In this document: in pieces, positions 23,864-35,300 of the stretch
Layout: every line of letters starts with the position of its first letter
Numbering within the stretch: the stretch's first letter is position 1
Origin: Chondrus crispus
Taxonomy: Eukaryota > Rhodophyta > Florideophyceae > Gigartinales > Gigartinaceae
Assembly (NCBI RefSeq): GCF_000350225.1
Contig: NW_005178541.1
Location: forward strand, 113,413-177,412
Reading direction: 5' to 3'
Length of the DNA: 64,000 nucleotides
The notes under the pieces: generated by a model
The model's database searches: none
Seen by the model: only the letters and a program-made list of their open reading frames with translations
What the model was told of the DNA's origin: nothing
Program-made: the position numbers and the translations under genes

Positions 23864-26800
23864 TTGAAAAGATACATGGTTTCCTGTCCTGCTACAGTCC
23901 CGAAATTCGGAACTATATCGAGCACACTGGAAAACGGCTTGCAAGAAGTTTTAAGCAGCGCGGATACCGAGGTTCTGGATCTCTATTTTGGCGAACAACA
24001 GTGCAGTGACGAAAAAATCGAGGCGTCAAACCGGATTGCAGCTTTTTTGCTGCGCCTTTCCGGGAATGGAGAGATACGTGAAAGTATGACATATGCTATG
24101 GGGGAGAATGAACACAACTTGGACGCAGCGGCGAAGGAAATGGCTGAGAAAAAAGTATCGGAGTTTACTGAAATCGACAGGAAAGCTCAAGCGGCATACC
24201 GCATTCACAGGGATCGCTTCCCCACATCCATATGGTATTGTTGCAAGAAGCTCTGCTTTCTAACAATCTCAATGGACCCGCTACAGATCCAGCTGTTAGA
24301 CGAGCTAATTCTGATTCACAACCACGCAAATAGGTGTCATGCCGCACATGAGCAACTAGACGCACAGATTGAGACGAGAGGCCGCGGTGTAGGGACTTCG
24401 ACAATTGCCTTTGTTTCACACTCGAGATCTGAAAGGGAAGCCGCCTCGGGACAAGCGCATGGCACTGCGCGTCAGAAGGCATTGCGGGAGTTTGCAAGTT
24501 TTGTATTAGAGGTCTTGCCGTTTCTCTACGGAAAGAGTGACTCCCCCAAAGGAACGGCACGCCCGAAGCAAAAACTGTGTACACAAGCTATATGCTCGCT
24601 TTTGCGGGTGTCACGAAATTTTTTATACAGCCGGATGAGCATGTCCTTAAACACCGCTACAGAGGAGGATCTTACAAGTGTCGTTGGTGCTGCAGGAGTC
24701 CGGCAGCGTCAGCACCGGAGAAATGGAGATAGACGCAACTATCCGCCTCTCCAAAGCCTGAACGAGTATGATTGCGGCTGCTACGAGCCGTGCTTCGCAT
24801 CAGTTCCGCAGTGGAATTTAATTGGAGAATACAATGACTTTATCAAGCTTGCATAGGAGCTCAAGCCGCGCCACAAAGAAAACAGGTTTTTATTGAATAG
24901 GTTATTTTATCCGCTCTCAAAGAGTACTACGCGTGTGTGCAACGCTGCACTTTTCCGCTTTGTACACATTGTCTGAATCACTAATTGCAGATGTTCGGAG
25001 AGCCCTTGACGCGATGTGCTCAGACCAAAAGGACTTTGGGCGCCCGTTGCTAAATGATGGTACACTACGCTACCGATACGAACGGACGCATCCGATAAAT
25101 CGCTACCCTGAACGTATTCGGCAGAGAGTGGAGGCTCACCTCGATATTGTCTTAAGGGCAGACCCGTCGGGCTCCACGGGTGCTAAAGATTGTCGAGTTT
25201 ATTCTCCTGAGATTAATACTCAGGAGAAGCTCCGAGAGGTCTTGCGCAAAGCCCTTCGCTGTGATGATGAATATACCATCTCAGAAGTATCGTCCAGCAC
25301 GTTACAGCGCATGGTGAAAGATTATTTAAAACAGCGAAACTGCGTCATAAGTTTCTCGCAGTCCGATCACAATGCATGTCCAAACTGCAAAACAATGCAC
25401 TACGCCGTACTACAGTACCACCATGAGGCAGCCATCATGAAAAGTGAGCGGGACGACTTGCGTCAGCGAACGCGGGAACTATGAGAGGCGGAAAGTAGAC
25501 GATTAGAGTTATTGTCTGAAACCATTGTGGAAAAAGATTTCAAGAGGACGAGTGCGTCCAGGAGCTGAGAAGACACAATAGCCGGGATGGACGCATTCGA
25601 GACACTGTCAAAAAGCTTACAGACCACTTTCGGAGAGTAGAGAACAAATATCGAGCTATAAGTTCGAGTCATGCGTCAAATCAGGAGTTTCCTGACCCAG
25701 TGGGTTGGAACCTATTCCCGGACCGTGCATTTATGATGCATCAGGATGACATGAGCAAAGTCGATTTGCCTCATTTTTTCGTGTCTGCCTCCTCTGATAT
25801 CACGAGGTGGAGATTCGATGTCAACGGGCACGTCAGCGCTGTGACTAACGACGCCATAGTCCTCTCCCACGAGCAGGGAACAGGTCCCAAGAACGCGTCT
25901 GCTATCTTTGAGGAAATACTGCTAACACATCTGCTTTGTTGTCGTGGAGAGTCAATTAAAATTATAATCTCCGATAATGCGGCAGTTGGGAAAAATTGGA
26001 TGACGACAGTTGCTCTTCCGCAGTATATGGTGGACCAAGGCCTCGCTGAGATTGTTTTGGTAATCTTTCTAAAGAATAATCACGGCAAGTACCTCGCGGA
26101 AATGCTTTTTGGACAATTTCAAAGCCGCAAGAGACGGGAGGTCATACTAGGCGTTGATGACATGCTAAATGGCTTTGAATGCATCAATCGGAAAAGCGGC
26201 AAAGTCAAAGGCTTTGCAGTGAATCCCCTCAGCAGCATTAACTTTACAGAAGTGTTTGCCTCACTGGGCTACGCAACCAAGCCACCACCTGATTTTGGCT
26301 TTTTGAGACGCAACATCCACTTTGCCGCAGCATGTAAGCCAGGGGTTAAAAGTCGCTTACCAGTAGATTTGAGGGAACTCTTTGCATCTGCGTTACCTGA
26401 TGATGCCGGTATGGTGCGTATCTCTACTGAACCTCCTGGAATTCATGCACAGAGCCAGCTGGCTTTCGAAGACCAATAATGCGATGTGCCGGCTGCGGAC
26501 CTACAGGACTCTAGAGCTAAAGAAGCTGGTCATGGAGTTAGTCTAAGCGCTGGCGACGGATATGTTGACCCTGTAGTTATCCCTTTTGACCGACAATATT
26601 CTCCAAGTGGACCGGGTGTGGTGTCAACTCGGACAGCTGGGCACGTGGGGTTTAATGGGATAGAGTTTCGGAATCTTACAGCATGCCCTGAGATGCGGGA
26701 CACTTCCAAACCGTTAATTCGTAGGGCATGGCCTCAGGGGCTTTTAGAATTGCGGTCAGGGCACACGAGGTCAGATGAACCCATTGGTGAATCGCACAGT

Positions 26801-27502
26801 GTTAAGTGTGCTCCGCTGAACTGGATTGTTAGGAAACCGGTGATACACTTTTCCAATTCCGAGCTTGACTGGAAAGCGCGCTATCCTCCACGTAACCTAC
26901 TGAATGCGAAGTTTCGAAAGGGTCCACAAGACCCTGATCCATGGGTCCCAACTGCGACGTATGCAGAACCTCCCTTTCCCATTATCGAGGGAACATCGGC
27001 TTGCAACGCAATGGCTGCTCTCGCATCTGAGTACAGTGATATTATTACATCAGTACACGTTCTACATGCGCTAAAGGCCGTTTATCGCGACATGGGGGAT
27101 CGTGATGCTCATTTCGATAATTGGCTGCAGAGAAGAGCGACTACACCAAGTGCAAGGGCTTTGAGATGCTACATGGACGAGATGAAAATTTGGGCTGAAA
27201 GAGAGTACGGAAGTCCGAGAGGGGCGAGGACATTGCGCCAAGTTTTCAAGGACGACGAGGCCATTCTCAACAAAGTTGCTGACATTTTGGCCAGCCATAC
27301 AGTCTCAAAAGCAGTAGAAAGAAATCTAAGGGGCAAGACTCTCACAATTCTGTTTGAAGAGGTAGAGAACACTCCGGGGGCCCTTGATAGATTTTACCAC
27401 CTTGTCACGAAGGACCAAGAAAGATACTCCCGAGACCTGAAAAAATTCAGAGCGGCGCAAAGGCAGTTCGACGCTGACCATGAATTGCTTCCTATTGAGT
27501 AG
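23864..27502 (+). pseudogene. RNase H-like transposase-type gene, broken (about 1200 codons)
   Basis: Four ORFs in a row read as one protein once lesions are crossed: TAG at 24854, a frameshift near 24970, TGA at 25482, a frameshift near 25545 and TAA at 26477. The order is an N-terminal region rich in charged residues, a C-P-N-C...H..H zinc-like motif (about 25378-25430), a coiled coil, then a core with H-Q-D-D-M-S-K-V-D (25740), I-I-S-D-N-A-A-V-G-K-N-W (25966) and N-N-H-G-K-Y-L-A-E-M-L-F-G (26075). The S-D-N-x3-G-K-N-W and H-x6-E-x2-F-G pair resembles the S-D-N-x-x-G-Q-N-K-N / H-x4-5-D-x2-F-G signature of uncharacterised DDE-type transposase-like proteins. The C-terminal third is helical and unrecognised. 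I did not find terminal inverted repeats. Confidence 0.55.
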
Positions 27503-28869
27503 TCCCTCATTTGAGGAATGTACATATCTTCAGCAGAGTAGAGAAATTCAAGGTGACTTGAACTGCATTGCTATGACGAACGAGGGACTAGAACAACGAT
27601 GACTTCGCGACTTTCTTGGTTGATACTTTGTGCTCGAAAGGACTGAGGACCCCTCCTCTCAATTATGCGGATTGCGTAATGCAATGGTCCACGACGAGAA
27701 AAACATTTCCAAGTAGCCTCTGCATTCCAATTGCCAAAAAATATCTCCCTCGCCACCCCTTAGCCGTCCCTGATCCCGACATCAGCGACCTCTTTCTAGA
27801 ATCCCGCCGTCCCCGCCGGAGTCCCAAATCCATACACCACCCGACCTTCTATGCCACACGAATCCCTATTATGTTCCCATGCGCAAACAGCGCAACAAGC
27901 TTCACACCAGGTCCAATCACCCCTGAAGGGACTACATGAATCTCTTTTGCATGCGAGAAACACTCCAGTTTCGCGTAACGTGACATGAAGGGGATTTGGA
28001 CGGATTAAATGAGGTGCGACGATGAAATAAATGGCGTGAAGCGACGGAATAGGGAAGGCATAGCATCAAAAAAGAAGAGGGCAACGCGTCCTGGCGCGGC
28101 GCAGGTCCAAAAGTGCTCGCGGACGATGTAGAGGTCTCCTTCGTGCGATTTCGAACTTTGGAAAGCGCGACGGTGAGAGCTTTAGAGCTTTAGAGCGCTA
28201 TGAATTCATGGCGTCACAGAGAGAAGAGTCGGATGGGGAGGAGGATTCATCCTAGACATGTGACAATGGAAGGGAAAACGTGAAGCGGCGGGAAAGGGAG
28301 GGCACAATGAGAAAGAGATGGGCGGGGGCGCGTTCGAGAGTTGGTGCTCCCTGATGAATATGAAATTCGCCTACGCAGACACCCCAATAAAATATGGAAT
28401 GGGGCTGCGCGGTTCTGGAGCATTTCCGCGTCCCTGCGGGGCAGATTCGGAAATCGTGTTGAGTGTTTGTTGCACAGGCTTTACGTAGGCATTAGTTGTG
28501 ATATTTTGCGTATCGATCAGCCAATTAAATGAGCGTTAAACTGTTAAAAAATCCACAGCAGTCGATGTGGAGCTATTTGATTGGTTTTGAAGTGGATCTC
28601 AAAAACGTGGGGCGGAGCGGCGCCCATCTTTTTGTAGTGAAGCTTACTTATCTAATGGCTGTTTGATGCTTCGGAAAGAACTGCCCCACCGGTGAGAACC
28701 AAATGAAGTACATTCCCCTCGTACTCACCATCGCATCCTTGTACTCACACTCGTACTCACCCTCGTATCGCACCCTCATTCGTAGTCGCACGCTCACTCA
28801 AAACCCATCTCGCGACCTTCTCCCTCGCCACTCTGTCTGCACTCCTACCCTCTCACCTCCACCGTGGAC
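27503..28869. other. Gene-free stretch
   Basis: Only short ORFs without recognisable features. It may include the end of the transposon that carried the upstream pseudogene and the promoter of the HGH1-like gene that element 2 interrupts. Confidence 0.45.
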
Positions 28870-28929
28870 AAAGACAGACTGCCGGCGCTGTCCTCCCTGC
28901 TCACGGACAGCACACGCTCCCCACGCGAC
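28870..28929 (+). pseudogene. Possible 5' coding remnant of the HGH1-like gene, left of element 2
   Basis: The last ~60 bp before element 2 read D-K-D-R-L-P-A-L-S-S-L-L-T-D-S-T-R-S-P-R, plausible as an armadillo-type helix that would continue across the GCGAC target site at 42414. The frame then fails within a few codons, so assignment is tentative. Confidence 0.3.
28925..28929. repeat. Target-site duplication of element 2 (left), GCGAC
   Basis: GCGAC directly precedes the LTR start TGTAGT at 28930 and recurs directly after the other LTR at 42414-42418. Five base pairs is the usual Ty3/gypsy duplication. Confidence 0.93.
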
Positions 28930-29600
28930 TGTAGTATAACCCCCCCCCTGGGGCTTATTTTAGATTAGATCAACTCAGAATCGGATCGGTTACTGTAGAG
29001 CTCGATGCTCTACAGTACCACCACGTGTAACCCCGAGTACAGGGGGCGCACGTGGACACGTGTACGCGCGGGACCGAAGAGCGCGCACACACACGTGTAC
29101 TGTCAGCCCCGATGGCTGACAGTATTACAGTGTCAACCGACCGCTACAGTACGTCGCTACAGTACATCGGTACTGTACTATTATGATAGGTTATTATGTA
29201 CATTAAATATGGAGCGGACCGGCGGCGGGGGAGGAGGACAAGCACGGACTTGTCACCCACCGACCGTCAAGGTCCGACTTCCCGCTTATTCTAAGGTAGC
29301 GTTCGCTAACTACCTTAGAGCGGCACCGAGCGCGGGTTGAGGACGCGCGCGGTACGCCCACGAGCCGGCTCCGCCTCCGCCCGTCGGTACTGGATCGTCA
29401 CCCAGTACCGCGCCGGGGCGTCGAGGCGTCGAACCGCTCGCGCGTACCGGCGTCCTCCCCGTTCCCGCTCTACCACGCTACCCGGGCCCGCTGCCCGGTG
29501 CCGTTAGCTGGTGTCCCGCTTCACCCCCGTCTTCCCGTTCGGACGGGGTCTACGTCGAGCTGTGCATACACCCCTCTCCGCTGGGGGTGTTTATGCTACA
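28930..29600 (+). repeat. 5' LTR of element 2 (671 bp)
   Basis: It begins TGTAGTATAACC and ends TTTATGCTACA. It contains at least five perfect stem-loops: 28993-29015 (9-bp stem, loop TCGAT), 29099-29123 (10-bp stem, loop CCGAT), 29158-29177 (8-bp stem, loop ATCG), 29291-29318 (9-bp stem) and 29385-29410 (9-bp stem). CACGTG/ACGTGT palindromes lie at 29020-29100. Confidence 0.95.
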
Positions 29601-29601
29601 G

Positions 29602-29614
29602 TGGTCTCCCGACC
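29602..29614 (+). other. Candidate primer-binding site of element 2
   Basis: TGGTCTCCCGACC starts two bases after the LTR. TGG at this place is complementary to the CCA end of a tRNA. The tRNA identity cannot be told from the window. Confidence 0.5.
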
Positions 29615-29680
29615 TAGAAGACCCTGGAGTCCGATCTCCGAGAAGACTTCCGCTTCCCTCCGCGAACCGATCGCGTCGAG

Positions 29681-32251
29681 ATGAGCCAAGAGTTTGAGCC
29701 CTCGATCCGCTCCGAAGCGGCGGATCTGAGTCCGGCCGCTGTGCAGTCCCCGTCCGCCCCGTCGGGCGACGGCGACGCAGGTCCTCGTGACCGCGAACCG
29801 TCGCTCGGATCCTCCGAGGAAAGAGCGGCGGCGATGTTCGAACGCATAGCCGAATACATCGAGGAAGTCCGTACTTCCCTTCGGATCGATGTATCGGACC
29901 ATGTATACACTCGATGTATGGCCGAACTCCGCTCCCTGCGTGAAGGGAGGTTCGATAGAGTGACGCAGTCCTTAGAGAATCTCCGAGCACTGATCGACGA
30001 GTTACACTCGCGGATCGTGCTCGTCGAAGACTCCCGTTTCGCCTCGCCCGGACCGTCCGGGCAAGGTCGCCCTGAGAGGCCGACCTCGGTGAGACGACCC
30101 GAGGACCGAACCTCTCCGTCCGCAGAGCAATTGGGTGCGTTCGCGCACCTCTCCGCTGAGCTCGACGCCACTCGTCGGCGTGCTCGTGACATGGAACGTA
30201 CCATGGCCGAAAGGCTACCCGGTGCCCCCTCGAGAGGGCCCGGTGGTACCGTACCTCCGAGCGCCGCCGCCCCCGAAGGTTGGCGTCCGACTGGTGCCGC
30301 TACCAGTCGGACTGCAGAAGGAAGCCGTCCTCCGATAGACGCGAACTTCGCGTCTGAGACCCAAGCCTTGCCGCCTATCGCCGGAAGTAGGCGGCAAGTG
30401 GACCGCGTATCGTACGCGGACGAAAAGGACCGTGGAGGAGCCGTCCGCGGATCCGGAGAACCGATGTTCTCCGTCGATCCCCGCTGGGGTGGCTACCCGC
30501 CGGCGAGTTACGCCGAGCATCCAGGTCCGGCAGACGTCCGTACGCTACCGGTTACCTCCTTCGGCACGCTGGGTCCCGCTGAACCCGGGCTCGAGCCGGT
30601 ACATACGATGATCCAAGAGTTCAGCGCCGTTGCTGACTATCGTATGTACCGCTTGGACAACACCTCGAGGCTCGTTACCTCGGGTGACGCGGGACGGATC
30701 GCGAAGTACGTCCAACGCTGTCGTGGGATCCGTCCCACGATGCGCAGCTTCGACGGTACCGACCCGATCCAGCTGCTGCCGTTCTTGAAGGATATCCGAA
30801 TCACCTTCAACTCGCAACACCTGACCGAAGGTGTTGCGGTACGAGTCCTCGCGCACTTCCTCGAGCGCGACGCGGAGCGCCTGTATACGAGTTACACGAT
30901 GCGTGGCCTCCGCGCCGGCCAGCTCCACGACGACGTGAGCTGGCCGGGGCTTGTGAATCAATTCTTAAAACGCTACCTCACGGACGACGTGTTAGGTGAA
31001 GCGTACGACGCTGTCGCTACGGCGCGACAGCAATCGCATGAGACGGAAAGCACGTTTGCTGACCGACTCGAGACTGCCGCGTTCCGATGCACGGCAGTCT
31101 TCTCCGAACAGTCCCTCGCGCACTACTTCGTGCGGGGACTTGCACCGGCAACCCGTGCCGCAGTATCCGAAACTGTGCAAAGGCTGCCAGGCAGTCAGAG
31201 GACCGATCTTCCGACCATCCGCCGTATCGCCACGGCGGAAGGTACAACGTACCGCGCCCGGCGCGGTTTACCTCTGCCGGATTCGAAACCGGCAGGGAAG
31301 GCTGGCAGGACTACGAAGTCCGCCGCGACAAGTTCGCCCGCCTCGACCCTCCATATCGGGGAGGATGAGTGGCAGGCCGACCCTGTCCTCATTACGCAAG
31401 GAGCAGGGCCCGTGGGGGCACGAACCCCTTCACCGATGTCGACCGGAACCACATCGAGTTACGCGACCGCCTTCGCGGCCACTCCAAGAGTGGCAAGGGG
31501 TACAGACCCCCGGGTCGCAGAGCTCGACATATCGAGCCGAGATGCAGGAGGCGAAGCGCCTCGCGTGCCCCTCCTCACCGATGAGGAGGCGCGGCACGCG
31601 GCGACATTCGCCTCAACGGACGGCAGCGCGTACGTGTGCTGGCTATGCCGTACGTACGGGCATGCCATGTACGCGTGCCCGTTCCTGTCGCCGGAACAAC
31701 GAATGTTCACGGCGTATAGGAACTACCGCTACCAGATGGAGACGCGCCCCGGTGCGCGCAATCTCCTCCGGCAAGCGGTGGGTGAGGGCCGTCCTCGGCG
31801 TCAAGGTTTCCCGAACCGAACGGGTGGGGGCGCACGCTTCGCCCCCCGTGGAGGCGGGTACCGTCGTAACGAAGTCGATCGTCGGGATCGACCCGCCTAT
31901 CGCCAGGCGGACACAAGGTACCCCCGACAAGGAGAAAGAGGGGACCGAGACCGTTCTCGGTTACCCCAACAGGTACAAAATGCGATAATGTACCTGCAAG
32001 ACTGGGTAGAGGACCCGTACCCTCTACCCACGGAGGGTCACGAAGGAGAGCCGACTCGCTTCGTCCCCCATATCCTGCGACGACCGGACGCCGCAGGTCA
32101 AGGCCCGGAAGTACCGGAATACTTCGCCAGGGCCGCTGAGCCGCAGTGGGGGGATCGTCCCTACCCACGCGGCCGGCTACCCGAAGAAGACCTGGCCGTC
32201 GATAGCCAGGAGGTTAGCTCCGATAGCCCGGGTAGTTCGAAAAAAGGGTAA
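29681..32251 (+). CDS. gag: Gag of element 2 (856 aa)
   Basis: The ATG at 29681 is 80 bp past the 5' LTR. Residues 1-350 are polar and low complexity, with a predicted coiled coil around 45-110. Residues about 357-495 form a retrotransposon Gag (capsid) domain (F-D-G-T-D-P-I-Q-L-L-P-F-L, F-L-K-R-Y-L-T-D-D, F-V-R-G-L). A zinc knuckle C-x2-C-x4-H-x4-C (C-W-L-C-R-T-Y-G-H-A-M-Y-A-C) lies at about 653-666. An arginine/glycine-rich RNA-binding region follows at 700-770. Gag assembles particles and binds the genomic RNA. The frame is fully open. It ends 140 bp before the pol start in a different frame; how Pol is expressed is not evident. Confidence 0.92.
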   Translation: MSQEFEPSIRSEAADLSPAAVQSPSAPSGDGDAGPRDREPSLGSSEERAAAMFERIAEYIEEVRTSLRIDVSDHVYTRCMAELRSLREGRFDRVTQSLENLRALIDELHSRIVLVEDSRFASPGPSGQGRPERPTSVRRPEDRTSPSAEQLGAFAHLSAELDATRRRARDMERTMAERLPGAPSRGPGGTVPPSAAAPEGWRPTGAATSRTAEGSRPPIDANFASETQALPPIAGSRRQVDRVSYADEKDRGGAVRGSGEPMFSVDPRWGGYPPASYAEHPGPADVRTLPVTSFGTLGPAEPGLEPVHTMIQEFSAVADYRMYRLDNTSRLVTSGDAGRIAKYVQRCRGIRPTMRSFDGTDPIQLLPFLKDIRITFNSQHLTEGVAVRVLAHFLERDAERLYTSYTMRGLRAGQLHDDVSWPGLVNQFLKRYLTDDVLGEAYDAVATARQQSHETESTFADRLETAAFRCTAVFSEQSLAHYFVRGLAPATRAAVSETVQRLPGSQRTDLPTIRRIATAEGTTYRARRGLPLPDSKPAGKAGRTTKSAATSSPASTLHIGEDEWQADPVLITQGAGPVGARTPSPMSTGTTSSYATAFAATPRVARGTDPRVAELDISSRDAGGEAPRVPLLTDEEARHAATFASTDGSAYVCWLCRTYGHAMYACPFLSPEQRMFTAYRNYRYQMETRPGARNLLRQAVGEGRPRRQGFPNRTGGGARFAPRGGGYRRNEVDRRDRPAYRQADTRYPRQGERGDRDRSRLPQQVQNAIMYLQDWVEDPYPLPTEGHEGEPTRFVPHILRRPDAAGQGPEVPEYFARAAEPQWGDRPYPRGRLPEEDLAVDSQEVSSDSPGSSKKG

Positions 32252-32391
32252 AGACGGTTACGTACACGCGGTCGCGTGAGCCGTCTTTTCCCCACGAACT
32301 AGACCCGACCCCGCGTGCTCGCCAAGGACACGGGGGGTATTGTCCGATAATACATCCCCCGCTACCGGAGGCGAGCACGGGAGCTCCTGTA

Positions 32392-35300
32392 ATGCCGATA
32401 CAGGAGGGAGCGCATGTCGAGGCCTCCGAAGGCCCGACGTTAGGAGAACAAGACACCGGGACAGCCGACGTCCCGGTGAGGCGTAACGATGGCGACGGGG
32501 GCAACGACCACCGAAAAGATTCGGTCGACCCCCTGACTCCCGCGAGCCCAAGGTCGCCGGAGAGAGGTCCGTGTCGTACGGACTCGAGTAATCCGAGGGG
32601 CGTCACTGATCCGCGGACGCCCCAAGGAAGGGGGAGAAGGAAACGCAAGCGGGGCCAGCACCGAAACCGAAGGCCCCGACGGAACGACCTCACCGATAAG
32701 GTCGCCCCAAAGGTTGTCGACGGCGTCATTTGCCTTATGACGTCGAAGATCTACAACGTCCTCGGCTCGATAGCCACAGAGGGAAATGCATTTAAACCCC
32801 GCACGATCGCTGTTGATACGTGCTCGGGGTATAATCTGGCGAGGAAGGCCGACCTTCCCCCCGATTGGACGCGTTACGTCGTGCACGACGCACCTCTGCC
32901 ACGATTGGCAGGCGCGAATAGCAACCCCCTCAAGCTTTCGGCCGTCGTCCGCCTGGCGGTGCGGTTGAGGAACACGGTGTTCCGAATTCCGTTCGTAGTT
33001 GCGGACCAGCTCGCCGTGCCGGTCCTCCTCGGCACGGCCTTCATCGATACGCACGTGCGATGTATCGACATCGAAGCCCAACGAATGGAGCTACGCCAAG
33101 GCGGTTCTGTCGCCATCGTCGACGGAAAGGGGGAGTCGACTCCCCCTACCAGGCGACACGGGCGACACACGGGTCGGCCGGACGTACGCGAGGAGGCCCC
33201 ACCGGCGATCCGAATCGCCCGCTGGGTTACCATCCCCGCTATGTCACAAGCCCGCGTGCGCGTGACAACCGCGGGGAGGGGCCTCGTGTTCCTGGAACCC
33301 AAGCCCTCACTCCAACACCGACATGGAGTGAGGCTGACGAATGGCGTCGCGGAGGTCCTACCGAACCAGACCTTCGATGTCATCGTCGCGAATTTCTCAC
33401 GACGAGAAAAGAGGCTTCCGAAGCACACCGTCGTGGGATACGCGAAGCGCAACCCCCTCGCGATCTTCACTCCCGAACGTAAGGTCGCCGAGGGGATCGC
33501 GCACGCGCTACACCTGACCGACTTGACCGATCAAGTCGGTGGGGTAGGAGTTGGCCGATCCAACTCCGACGATGAGACCACCGCCGGGGGCAAGGGGGTC
33601 GACACGGTCGAACGGTCACCTTTAGGCCAACCGACGGCGAGGGGTACTGTACTCCCCCAGCAAAAGGATCCCGAAAATCCACCGATGGATTGGGAAAAAG
33701 AGATCAACCTGTCATACATCGATGACGACAAGCTCCGTGGCCACGTGCTCGAGATGCTCCGTAAGCACTCGAGTCTGTGGAGCGGTGCGCTTGGGACGAT
33801 CCAAGCCACGGAGCACCGCATCCCTCTCGAACCGGGAACGAAACCGATTCGTTCTATGCCCTATCGGAAGGGCCCGGCCATGCGCGAAATGGTTGCGAAG
33901 GAGGTCAACAAGATGTTGAACGCAGGGGTTATCGAACCCGCGAGCACCGAGTGGGCGTCCCCGGTGGTGCTCGTACCGAAGAAAGACGGCTCTCTTCGGT
34001 TCTGCGTAGACTACCGGCGTCTCAACGCGAAAACCGCAGCGGATTCGTATCCGCTGCCACGGATGGACGACTGCATCGACTCGTTAGGAGATGCAGCCGT
34101 CTTCACCACGTTGGACTGCAATTCCGGATATTGGCAGATCCCGGTCGCTCCGGAAGACCGGGATAAGACCACGTTTACGACGCACATGGGCACGTTTCGC
34201 CACTTGCGCATGCCGTTTGGACTCAAAGGGGCACCGGCCACCTTCCAACGTGCGCTCGACATAATACTCTCCGGAGTCCGCTGGCAAATATGCCTCGTCT
34301 ATCTCGACGACGTGATCGTGTTCTCCCGTACGCACGGAGAACACGCGAGGCATCTCGATACCGTCTTGAGCTTACTGCGGAGTTCCGGTATCTCCCTTAA
34401 GCTCAAGAAGTGCAGCTTCTTCCGACCGAAGGTGCACTACCTGGGGCACGTCATCTCCCCAGGCAAGTTGAGCGTGGCCGATACGGCGGCCGACGCTTTC
34501 AAGACGTTCACGTTCCCGAGGACGTTGACGCAAGTGCGCTCGTTCCTCGGGGCGTGTAACGTATACCGCCGATTCGTTAAGGGGTTCGCTAAGATTGCAC
34601 GTCCTCTGACCGACATGACGCGCAAGGATTCGGATCCCGATTTCTATAACCCCACGGAGCTGCAACTTCAGGCGTTCGAGAACCTTAAGAAGTGCATGAT
34701 CGCTCCGCCGATCCTCGCGTTGCCCCGGCACGGTCGTCCGTACATGATAGACACCGACGCGAGTGCCTACCAACTCGGCTGCACCTTACTTCAGGAGCAC
34801 GAAGAGCCGAACGACTGGCGCCCCGTGGGGTATTGGTCGTACTCACTGTCCGATAGTGAGCGCAACTACAGCGCTACCGAACGCGAGTGCTTCGCCGTAG
34901 TGTGGGCCGTCCGCACACTACGGCCGTACGTAGAAGGCACGAAGTTCACCGTACGGACGGACCATGACGCCCTCCGATGGCTCATGTCCCTCACCGAGAG
35001 TTCCGGAAGACTCACCCGGTGGCGGCTACGTCTGGCTGAATACGATTTCACCATTCAGTACCGCCCCGGACGCGTGCATCAGGTGCCCGATGCCCTGTCA
35101 CGACTCGTGTCGCCGAAGGTCGCCGATGACCTTCGCTCCACCGTCGAGGTGGATGACGACATCCCCACTTTCGACGGGGGCACGACAGTTCGAGACGTAT
35201 CGAACGAGCTCGCGGACCACGCTTGTACCGCGAGCTGTGATCATCAGGCCGTCCATGTCTTCGTAACGACACGGAATCAAGCCGGAGCCCGAACAGGGTC

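Noticed and set aside
23356-23867. ORFs of 100-150 codons in the CT-rich tract
   Set aside because: Low-complexity translation of polypyrimidine DNA (S, P, L, F only).
29005-29340. 111-codon ORF repeated at 41818-42153
   Set aside because: It lies in both LTRs of element 2 and overlaps their hairpins; repetition is due to the LTRs, not to a gene pair.
29681-30961. Minus-strand ORFs of 100-196 codons over gag of element 2
   Set aside because: They are shadows of the long open gag frame in GC-rich DNA.
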